The translations under genes and the position numbers were made by a program. A stretch of DNA of 64,000 nucleotides, taken from positions 6,793,336 through 6,857,335 of the forward strand of contig NC_133472.1 in assembly GCF_025370935.1 (NCBI RefSeq), read 5' to 3'. This document shows positions 23,901 through 35,900 of this stretch, one piece after another; the first letter of the stretch is position 1, and every line of letters starts with the position of its first letter. The notes under the pieces were generated by a model. That model did not search any database, had not been told where the DNA came from, and saw only the letters and a list, made by a program, of their open reading frames with translations. This stretch comes from Choristoneura fumiferana (Eukaryota; Arthropoda; Insecta; Lepidoptera; Tortricidae).

Positions 23901-26900
23901 AATATTGAAGTATACTCGTAAATATTGGGGTTAATACTAAGACTAAAAAAAAACGAACAGGCGTCATTTCACTACTCATTGATAAATGTAATGTGACAGA
24001 TATCTGTGATGACACCTCTTTTTGTTTTGTACGAATAAACAAAGACAGCATCACATTTATCTGTCACATCAAAATTAGTTATAGCAGTTATAAGGCAATT
24101 CAAAGGTTACAGAAATAGCCCAAAATTGTTGTTGTTGTTGTACAGTATTACAAAACAATATAACTATTTTTTTATATTATGACAAATGAAAAAAAATCGG
24201 CACAATTAAACACGTTTTTATTAAAAAAAAATCACAAAAAAATAATGGCAAAATAGAAACTTGATACCTTTCACTAAGTTACATCACAACTACGTATATT
24301 ATATATTCAGCGGCAAAAAATTGACGTACACTACATACAAAAGTTCCTGTTCCTGCATACATTTGAGGGCCAGATTTTTTGCCGCTCAGTATACTTTGTT
24401 ACAATTGCTGTGGAGTTTTTAAACAGAAGCTAACTACAAACTATCTTATTTTAGGTATACGACGAGCAAAGTTTGCATTTGGTTTCTCGAAAAGTCTAAT
24501 GCCGCGTGTCTGAGTAATGAATTGAGAGCGGTTCGACTAATGAGGCTGACATATTTCATTTGTTCGCACTTGGTACAAAAGAAATTCGAAAAAAAAGCTC
24601 GGACCGAAGCGATATACCGGAAAAAAGAAATAATTTTAAGCTGTCCGTAATTATCACTCGCTTTACTATTATAGTTCTTAATATCTGGGAACCTAGTGAA
24701 AAAGGGGTTAAGTCTGCAGAAATTACTCAGCTATTTTCTATTTTATGTGTAAAGGGGTTTAAGTCGAAATCAGCTGTTCAACTTCTGCAGAATTAACCCC
24801 TTTTTCACTAGGACCCCAGATATTTGCTAGTGATTTAATACGTCTCATTATTATAAATATTTATATCAAACTTCTCGCAGCGTAAGGCTCTAGGATCACT
24901 TTGAAATTTTATGCCTGGGAGATATTTGACGTTGGCATTTGACATTTAAATTTAATTGGCATTAAAATGTAAAGCTATTAAAAAATCCACAGCAATATTT
25001 ATATAACAAAAAAACACACATATTTAAGTATTAAAATATAATCAATTTGGCACAATTTTGGCATCACTCAATAATGAAATAATAAAATGTTTTATTTAAG
25101 GAACCCTTATTTATTTAAGGAACTGTTACAACTTATACTTATAGTTTCGCCACGTCTGTTTTCTTTTTTACAATAAATTAATTAAACTCAGTATTAGTGT
25201 ATTAGCTTTTTATAGCACGTTAGGAACAGCACTGTTTTAGCACAACGAAAAAAACTGCCAAAAATGACAATTACACAGAACTTACACTTAAAAAATCTGC
25301 GAACTACTGTTATTCACAAACAAATATTAAAAAGCTAAAAAGAAATGGTATAACTTCTGAAGTATGGACTTAATTATGACGAACAGTTCATAAACGTTTT
25401 TTCTATCGATACTGTCATAGAAAAAACGTTTAATAGTTCCACACTTACAATTATAATGCTAGCTAAAATACATGAAATCATAAAAATTAAAAACAAAGTA
25501 AACGAACAAAAATAAAAATATCGAAATGTTAAAAGAAAAGAGATACCAACGAACTACAGTAAACAATCAGTCTTGATGAATGGGTGAGCAGAGCAACGCA
25601 TTTGAAAACACAGAGTGAGCAAATTACAAAAATAAACACTATTCTAATGATACTGGCAATTATTAAAAAAATCTACATACTACGCATGTTTCGAGGTCAA
25701 TGAATAAACAACGCAACGAATAACTAACCGGCAAGTCTAGGCGAAAGTGATAGCACCCTATGAAGTGTCTGACAAAGAGTCTAGAAATGTATAAGATCCC
25801 AGAGTATCAATTTGAAAACGTCAGCGGTGGTAAGGCTATGTTCCCTCGGCCGCTTGCGTTCGACTCCATTACACACCGCTCTAATAAAAAACTTATTCCG
25901 TAATACCAACTTCAACCAAATACCTAAATATACACGATGAGACAAAACGCTTAATCAAGACAAATCTAATGGGCAGACGATTAAAATTACATATATAAAA
26001 GTATGCAGTTAGCTGGTTGCTTAAATTTAGTTTTATTATTATTTAATTATTCGATTATTTTAAGAAGCTCCACTGCACTCGAGGTAACTATAACATCCTG
26101 AAAAAATTGCTAATTTTTTGAAAAAAAAAAACTTGTTTTTTACTTGGCAATCTTCACACATTTCGTTACGTCGATGGCGTCAGACCGATGCGTAAATGCG
26201 AAGGACAACGGCTATAATCACGATAACCGCCGAAATAACTATTGGAAAATAGAAATAATGTTAGTACTTTTAAACGCATCTAACCCTGACATAAAAAATA
26301 AGAAGTACGTATTCAATTGTTTGAGATATATTTATCGTGTTTGAGGACTTTAAAGTTTTTATGGCAAAATGAAATGACAGATAACAACACACAAACAATA
26401 CACAACAAAATCGTGACAGATCATTTTTGTTTTTTTGTGTCTGTGTTTATTTTTTGTTTTAATTTTGTTGTATTTGTGTGTATTTGTGAATGTGAATAAA
26501 TGTCTTCTTTCTTTCTTTCTTTTTTCTTTTAGGTATTGAGTTCCTATATCGATCGGTAGATTCAATCATCGATACTATTGTCCACCTTCAATATTGTAAT
26601 AACCGTTTTGCTATATGATATTTGTATTTGCATATTTATTTATTCATAAGTAAAGCTAAGTACCTAACCTTCCAACACACCGTATTGTTTTGATAACAAA
26701 AGTAGATAAGTTCAGTACTTTAGAAGAGAAGTATCGATAAGGGAGTTCATCGGTATACAAAATACCTGTTATTTTATTTTGCCATAAAAACTTTGAAGTT
26801 TGGTTGTTTCCAATAAGATATAGCTTGTAATAAATAGTTAAGGTAGCAACCGTCACCTTTAAAATTACTTGAGCAAGTATTCCGTAAACATTCATCATCT

Positions 26901-29900
26901 ATATTTATAAGACTACTCGTATATGTATACAAGCTGTTAATTATACAACTGACAACCCAACTCCCCAACTGTCTTAAGTTTAATGCATATACTTTACAAA
27001 CACGTTAATTATTTCAAAAAATATTCGTATGTTATGCTTCAATTGTATTTTTACTTGATTTCTAATTCTAAAATCGTAGTTTGCTGTCAGAAAATCAAAA
27101 CTAACAGGAAAATGGCTAGTATTAAATTATCAAAATAATATGCAATCTCGCTGAGATGTAACTTTTAGACTAGGCATAGTAAAAGAGCGATTAAAAAAGC
27201 AAACTGGTTTAAAGTGTAAAGCAATCGATTTTACTCTCAATTCTACAATCTTTAGGTTTTCAGTTATTTTATTAACACCTTGTACATCTCCACCTTTTAC
27301 CTTACTCTTCAGCAACCGTCACCTTTAAAATTAGTTGAGCAACTATTTCAGGTACGTCCATACTATAGATACATTCGTGAACATGTACAGTCAAGTGTAA
27401 AACTGTCTCTATTTGAACCACTCAAAATATTTTACCACGGCCTTATTACATTTTTAAAAGGCTCAATTTGTCTATATTTTTGCACTCGATTTTATACTTT
27501 TATATCTACACTTTTAACAGCGTTTGCACATTATCTGATCCGATATGATAGCTGCACAAGTAAAATGTATGAAATGTATCAGATTGTATATTTTTTTTAT
27601 TACTGAATGTATTCTAGTTAATGATGCCAGTTTAATATGGCTCTTCCGCACAGTAACAGGTAACTTGCTTAAATTTTTTCAACGTGCTCATATCGAGCAA
27701 GGAAGTTGCATCTGGCCCTATACTACAAAGTGCAAAATTCGAACTTCGTATCTTGCCGTCTCGCTGACGCTAATAACTACGAGAGTGAGAGGGACGGTAC
27801 GATACGAACTTCGATTTACGAATTTAGTAGTAAGCCCCCTGTCCGAATATAATTCAGTAGGTGGTAACCCCAAGCGGTAGGTACCCTCAAAGTGCCACAA
27901 GTTACCATATAATGGCAAATTAAAATAAAAGCAGGCACTTTTTCATAATTTTGATAATAATTGAATTTCATTAATTGCTCGCGTTTGCGTAGAATTCTTT
28001 GATGGGAACTATGCAATTTTCCAGGATAAAACTATCCTATATTCTTCCCTGGGACTCAAGCTATCTGTATACTGAATTGCATCTAAATCGGTTCAGCGGA
28101 TTAAACGTGAGGAGGTAACAAACAAACCAACAGACTTACAAACTTTCGCAAAATAACCAGCAAAAAAAAAAACGAAAAAACATTAATCTCGAAAAAGGAA
28201 AAAAAATGGCCAATACCAATTCACACGTTCTCGTCCCAACATCGTATCTGCGTCCAACACCAATATCGGATATGATTTTGTGAAAGCGCTCTTACAAAAT
28301 AGTGAGACAAAAAGTGTGTTACAGATCTAGTGTAATGTTTTCCCATCGTATTTTCTCGGGTAAGTTCGTATTTATCTTGCTTTTTCAATGAGGGGTTTCA
28401 CAGTGGTGAAATGCCGCTAGATGGCGTTAGTATCGTGTGGTCCGTTTGACGTTTGCTCGTGATTGGCTATCGCGTATGCATTCGCCACTAGAGGCGCTAG
28501 TGTAGCGTGAGGTCTCCGAAATGTCAAATCTCATAGTTTTTGGGTGAGCTACGCGGGTTTATTTGTAATTAGAATAATTTTGTGAATATTTTGCAATATC
28601 TGAAATTAATTATGGCAAATATGCGTTCCGGGGCAATGAATGTCTGTGTTTTGAGTCAGTTTTGTCTTTCGGAAACCTTTGTCCTCCTTTACTATGCAAC
28701 ACTGTGGCATACTCGATATTTTATGGTACGGTTTTAAGGTGTATTAAATATGATTTTAATCTAAACTTTGTTTTCACGCCCGCAATAACAGGCTTTGAAA
28801 GCCACACTTAATAACCTCACGCAACAGTGCGCCATCTAGTGAGACAAAAAACGATAGCCCTCATTGCAAGCAAACGTCAAACGGATCTCACGATACTAAC
28901 GCCATCTAGCGGTATTTCGCCTCTATGAGAACCCTCATCAGCTTCAGTAAGCTAGTTGAGAAATCAGGATAAATACGAATGTTTCCGAAACATACGATGG
29001 CAAAACATTATTCACTAAATCTGTACATGTCATTCTTACTCTTCACCCATTAATACCTGTCTCAACCACATTCGCACCTTATAGTCCACAAACACATCTA
29101 TCAGCTAAGCACTAAAAACCGACATCGGCAAGGCACTATTTCTTAACGTAGTATTACTTTCAGGTCTTAAAATAATTCACCTACATTATAATTTATAAAC
29201 CAGAGAGCGGAATTCTCATGGCAAAAATCAAACGTGAATAGAGTGGGAAATGGATGAAAATTTTAGAAACGCTAACCTTTCTAATTAACAGAAAAAAATA
29301 TCAGATTTTTAAGTAGCATCAACTAAATTTAAAAAAATTGAAAGATTTTTTACCGAAAAATTACGATAGTCCGGTCGGTTACGGGTTGTTCCATAGCCCA
29401 GAACAAAAAACATTAAAAAAGAATTTATGTGTCTTTGACTCGTTCGTTTTGGCAGTGACACTCTTTACCGGCCCGGATAATACCGACATGGAAATACCGA
29501 CCCTGTTTTTCATGTAGGTACACACACACCCATAGAAGCTCATGTCAGTTTCTATGGGCGTGTACATGAAAAACAGGGTCGGTATTTCTATGTTGGTATT
29601 ATCCGGTAAGTAGTTCCTTACTGACTTTTAACATTAACCTCTTATAATGCAATACTAAGTAAAGTTAAGTAGTTTTTATAATATGATTTGATGTTGTATT
29701 TTATTTAAATGATATTCTTTATTTATTGCTGTTAATTATTATTAACGACAGGGTCCTAATGATAGGAAATAAAAAAAATGCAACTTTTGTTTTCTTACAC
29801 TATACACATTATTATTAATTTTTTGCTTAAATGTGGATTTGATGATTATTTTAGTTAGTAAATAAATAAAGACACGCTTCGTAAATATATAAAACTTATC

Positions 29901-32900
29901 GATAGTCGATAAAATTCAACGTTCCAACTCTATTGACGTTCGATTTTTGCCATGAGAATTCCGCTCTCTGTTTATAACCCACCATGCATTGTTTGGTCAA
30001 GCTTCTAGTGTCCAAGGAATAGGAATCATGTCGTCAACGTACAAGCGGCACTTGCAATAGCATTCAGTCTCTTTCTACCCTCACTTATACAGTTTAACAG
30101 AAAAAAATGGTGTAAGACGTCGGGCCCTATAATGTTTTACTACTACTAAGAATACGATTGAATTAATGAAGAAGGTGTCTTCTTCAAAATTCAAAATACA
30201 ATCGCTCTATTCAAATAGTTATGTAAAACAAAAGATTTTATTCCGAATTAAGTTTATATGTACCTATTACGTGTTTTTTTTTAACTTATCTAACATACGA
30301 TCTCTGTCAATAATTAAACAAATCTATCTCTCCTCATTTCTGGCCAGACATAAGTGCAAGCAGTGGAATTGGAAATCCAGGGGTCTTTGCCCAGCAGTGG
30401 GAAATTACCACACGCTAATAAGAAAATAATATTTGTACGAGAGTTACTGTTTTGTTTTTAATAATTTAATTTCCCTGTAAATTTAATAAATAATAGTGTA
30501 CCTTAATTATAATAGTTTAGGGCCAAAAAGATCTTCGCATTAGGTACATTTTCTTTTACAGGAACTCCTCGCTACAGGTTACTGCTTGTTGTTGCCTGGA
30601 AAGACGCGTCGTTCATTTTAAAAGGGAATATCACAGTTTTTTTTTATGCAAAGGTCCTATGCTCCAACGATTAAATTAAAAACTAATTTAATTAAAGCCC
30701 AATGTGTTTTTCTTGTACTGGAATGCAGTTTTTCTAATTCACAATATCTTTAGAAAACAAGGAAAAGAAATTTGGCTTGTTGTATTTGATTTATCGAGAT
30801 ATTCTTTCTATGACGACCAGATGGCCTAGTGGTTAGAGAACCTGACTACGAAGCTTGAGGTCCCGGGTTCGATTACCGTGTCGGGGCAGATATTTGCATG
30901 AAAAATACGAATGTTTGTTCTCGGGTCTTGGGTGTTTAATATGTATTTAAGTATGTATCTATATCTATAATTATATTTATCCGTTGCTTAGTACCCATAA
31001 CACAAGCTTTGCTAAGCTTACTTTGGGACTAGGTCAATTGGTGTGAATTGTCCCGTGATATTTATTTATTTATTTATTTATGAGCTTTTGCATGCGACGC
31101 TATAATCATTTCAGAAACTAACAGACCCCTTTTTTTTCAACAACAGGTAGACTCAAAGTAGCAACAAATCGAGGAGTTCCGACATTTATTTTAGAAACCA
31201 GTAGAGCCCTTTTTTGTTTGGCAGTAGACTCAACGAAGATGCAAATCGGAAAGTTCCAATTTACACAACTGGCAATTGGAATGTCCCAAGTTTTGACAAC
31301 ATATAATAAATCGAAAACTATTCGGAGAAATAGGCTTTGTGAAGCGTTTTCAGAAATCAGATTCCAAAAATGTGATAAACTAAATTAAATAAACAACATT
31401 TAAGTAATGACCCTCATTTGACCCCTGCAGTGTCTCGTCACAAAGGCAGTTATAAAGCAGGTCTACACTCTTAAGCAAATTGACAGTTTGAAATGTTACT
31501 GTCCTGCTTATAATAGCAAAGAGTGACAAAGATAGAACTTTAATCACATGATGCGCACCCGGCTTTAAACAGTTGTCAATTATTGTAAAGTCCGAAATGT
31601 ATACGAGTATATCCAATGTATTTTTACAAATTAAATTGTATTGCAGACGCGTTGCCAACCTAGAGGCCTAAGATGGGATACCTCACGTGCCAGTAATTTC
31701 ACCGGCTGTCTTACTCTCCACGCCGATACACAACAATGCAAGCACTGCTGCTTCACGGCAGGATTAGCGAGCAAGATGGTGGTAGCAATCCGGGCGGACC
31801 TTGCACAAGGTCCTACCACCTGCAAAGTGTTTAGGACCCTAAGGCGTGCTTGAATTATTGTCAAATTGTAATGCCACAGATTATGTTATGTACGACCTGT
31901 TCCAAAAATATGATAAACTGAATTAAATAAACAAAATTTAAGTAATGACATAGCTGGAAAAATATGCAAATTGAAGTGGCAATGGGCAGGCCACATCGCT
32001 CGAAGAACAGATAGCCGTTGGGGGAGAAAAGTCCTCGAGTGGCGACCACGAACCGGAAGACGAAGCGTTGGCAGGCCTCCCACCAAGTGGACTGACGACA
32101 TCGTGAGAGTAGCGGGAAACCGGTGGATGCAAGTGGCGAGTTGTCGTTCATTGTGGCGTTCTAAGGGGGAGGCCTTTGTCCAGCAGTAGACGTCTTCCGG
32201 CTGATGAAGTAATGACCTTCATTTGACCCCTGCAGTGACCCGTCACAAAGGCAGTTATAAAGCAGGTCTACGCTCTAAAGCAAACTGACAGTTTGAAATG
32301 TTGCTGTCCTGCTTATGGTAGCAAAGAGTGACAAAGACAGAACTTTAATCACATGATGCGCACCCGGCTTTAAACAGTTGTCAATTATTGTAAAGTCCGA
32401 AATGTATACGAGTATTTCCTATGTATTTTTACAAATTAAATTATTAAATTACTACGTTACAAGTAAATATAAAAGAATTTAAATATCAGATTTTCATAAA
32501 AAATATCTCTTTACTATCACACCATTAAACAAACATAGGAATAATCGAAGCTAAAAGAAGAGAAATAAATAAAACTATTTGTCATGCGTTCATTTAGGAC
32601 CCTAAGCCGTGCTTGTATTATTGTCACATTGTAATGCCACAGATTATGTTATGTACGACCTGAATTATTCTAGGCAATGGGACGTGGCTGTCTCACTGTG
32701 ACGTCATCCAGCGTAATTCGTTAAAAAAAAAAAGAAAGTTAAATACTCATCTAAATTCAAAATCGATGAAAATGGTATCTTAAAATATCCTATTTTTCCC
32801 AAAAATATAGGTTATTTTTTTTGGTGCATCCCAATTGACCTCAGTAAACTGTAGCACATAGTAGATAATATAACAGAGACACCACCTAGTACAAGCAAAT

Positions 32901-35900
32901 GGTATCACCCTAATATTGGCTATTTTTTTTCCCTTCGATTTTCCAATAGATGGCACCAATGAGAACACAAATAACACGATACGTATTGCCATCTAGTGAG
33001 ACACTAAGGATACGGTACACTGACAACAACCAACAAGCTGACCAACTGAGCCTAGACGACTAGAGATACGCATGATGTCTCTGTCTTATTTACGTCGTTA
33101 GAAGATAATGGCATGTTTCTCTCAAATAGTTTCGACGAATGTGTGCAAGCGCGGGGCAAGCCCAGCAAGCGCATTCCGGTTATTCGCCATCTGACGTCTC
33201 AATTGCAAAACACTTCGAAAGCCTCATAGCAGAAATGTAGCCACATGTAGCCTATACTTTCGTATTCTCAATTTATGTGTTTCTTATCTTCAAATTAAGG
33301 AGTTGAATTAAGGTTGATGTGAAGTTGTGTTTTATAAACACAACTAACATATTTTATTTATTTAGCATATTTTATAATATGCTAGTCTTTATTTTTAATC
33401 TCAATATTTCTACTTAATTCGGCTTATTTACATTTTATAATTTACAAATGTTAATGGTAGTGCCATATATTGCTGTTTTTTATTATTAAATATAGCTTGT
33501 AGTGGTTGGTAGGCCATGACTGTAGTAAGCTAGTTGAGAAAGCAAGATAAATACGAACTTTCCGGACAAAATACGCACACATCTGTACTCACGGAAATAT
33601 GCATGTATCGCACAGATGGACTTTGCGTGTGGGGTTTTACAAAATTCCCCTGGGAGTTCCCGAAAATTATATCGTGATCTTCATTAAGTTTGTGTTAAGA
33701 ACAACTGAACAAAATTTCATGACTCTAAACCTAGCGGTTGAAATTTCAAGATTTTATCCCTATCCCGTGGGAATATCTGGATAAAAAGTAGCCTATGTGT
33801 TATTCCAGACGTCCAGCTATCTACGTACCAAATTCCATCCAAACGCGCCCAACCGTTTTAGCGTGAAGAAGTAACAAACATACACATACACTTTCGCATT
33901 TATACTATAAGTAAGATAAGTAGGATTCGACTAGCTCACAAGCCGAGCTAGTTTCTACTAAAGGGCGTACGCTAGATGGCACGGGTGCACTGCGCGGGCG
34001 CACGCTTGCGGCTACGGGTGCAAGTAAAATCCGTCTGCGCTGCTCATACTACATTTGAATAGGCGTTCACGCGCTCCATTTAAACCGCGTCAGCTAACGT
34101 ACTGCGTGTAAGCTAACATTGGGGGCGGCAGGCGTGAGCTTGCCTTAGGAATCCAAAAGCTTAATGGTTACTTGACCTGAAATGTATATTTCAGAATCAA
34201 CTTTTTTATGACGGTGGAAGCATTTTACACTTCCACTGAATGTAGATATACTTAGTGTTTAGTTTTGTAACTACGGCTAAGGGGAGGGTATTATTATTCT
34301 TTTTTTTCGCGGCGCATTCTTTTTGGCAACGTTGGTCTTGCCGAAAGCGCTGGTTGTTTAAAAAATGACGTGTAAAAGTGCCCATTGCGGCCTATTTACT
34401 GAATAAATTATTTGAATTTGTAGGCCCTAAGTGCCACTGATCCTAGCATACGGCACGCTGATGATTATGGTCGCGGATCTAAAGCATATCAGTACCCAAC
34501 CCGAATACCTTAGACGGGAAAAAAGCGTGTACATTTAAATAGTGAGTGTATTATTGTTTACATGGTCATTTATAATATTAAAAAATCCTTTTCAGCCTAT
34601 TGGTATTCTAGCCTTAAGGTAATTCCTTAAGTTATTTTAGAACCCCCGCACATGAGTCAAGCGGCAACCGCTTGAGTACGCTGGCCAGATTATTCCCGCA
34701 ATGTATAGAACAACATAATCGTCACTCTGAAAAATCTTATTTCCCAAGCATGTCAACATATATACGAGTACTAAACTGAACCTTAAAGCTGTTAGAGCAG
34801 AGGTTATTTTACAAGCTTATTGGTTCTGAGATACGAGCTCTTTTTAAAGTAGTGACGATATGTATTACAAGCCTATGCCATACTGTCTTTAGTTTACATA
34901 AAAAGTTAACCAAAACCAACATCCCTTTTAATAATTTGCAGAGACGATAATGACGAAAATAACCATTAAAACGCTGTATATTCGCCCTTCTAAATTCTAA
35001 CTGGACGTTGTTATGCAAACAGGAACCAACCTACACCTCCCCCCAAAGTTTAGATAAGTATGCAACAATACTAGTATTACTAAAATGCACCTTCTATCAA
35101 CTCGATAGATAGATTTTGGGGGAAGCTGTATGTTGGTTCCTGTTTGCATAACTACGTCCAACTTTCTAAGCGGTCCATTTAGGCACCTAAAGGAAGAGCA
35201 CGTAAAATATGAACAGGATGTAGGCGAGGACGGCGATTGCGTCCCATCCGAAGAGAGCGACGGCGATCAGAAAGCACTCCGCGTGACTATACTTCTGCTT
35301 GGGTTTGTTCTTAGAGCGGTACAATGCGTGTTTCTTACCGAGAGTGCGGACGAGCCAGGGGGCGACGGTTTGCTTCGTGTTCATCGCTGATTGGACCTCG
35401 TTCAATGCTGCGTTTAGCTGGTGGCTCAGCTCCTGTAATGGTAAGCGGCCGTTATTGGATACCGGTCTTTTACAAGCATTTACAGTTCCAGTGAATAATA
35501 GTGAATTAGTAGTATTTTGGCGGATGAGTTCGTAGTATTTATAGCTTTAGTAAAATTTATAGTAAATACGAACTTTTCCGACGAAATACAATGGCTATAA
35601 ATTATTCACTATATCTGTATTTATCTTGACCTGTTTTTTTAATCAAATCTTGCAAGTTTATTTTGGCCTATTTCCAATGGTCGGATTCGCTTGAAATTTG
35701 GCATACATAACGTAATTTTTTTTAACATAACTTTTGTTTGGTTGAAGAGAAGGTGAAGGAGTAAAATAACGCATCGATATTAGTTTTTTTCTTTTGGAAA
35801 TTAGACCTTTTTACAATCGCCATTCTTTATTCTAAGGCGCAGATGGTGCCATTTGACAGTTCAAGTCTAAACATGAAAGTACCAAGTACCAAGTACGGAT

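Larger units (their letters stand above)
31362..32662. repeat. Tandem duplication of about 0.5 kb, each unit with its own retroelement insertion
   Basis: Unit 1 (31362-31899) and unit 2 (31900-32662) share TTGACAGTTTGAAATGTT, CATGATGCGCACCCGGCTTT and the end TTATGTTATGTACGACCTG. Unit 1 is interrupted by SINE S1 copy c. Unit 2 is interrupted by an RTE fragment with duplication AAGTAATGAC. The copies differ by scattered substitutions. Confidence 0.88.
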
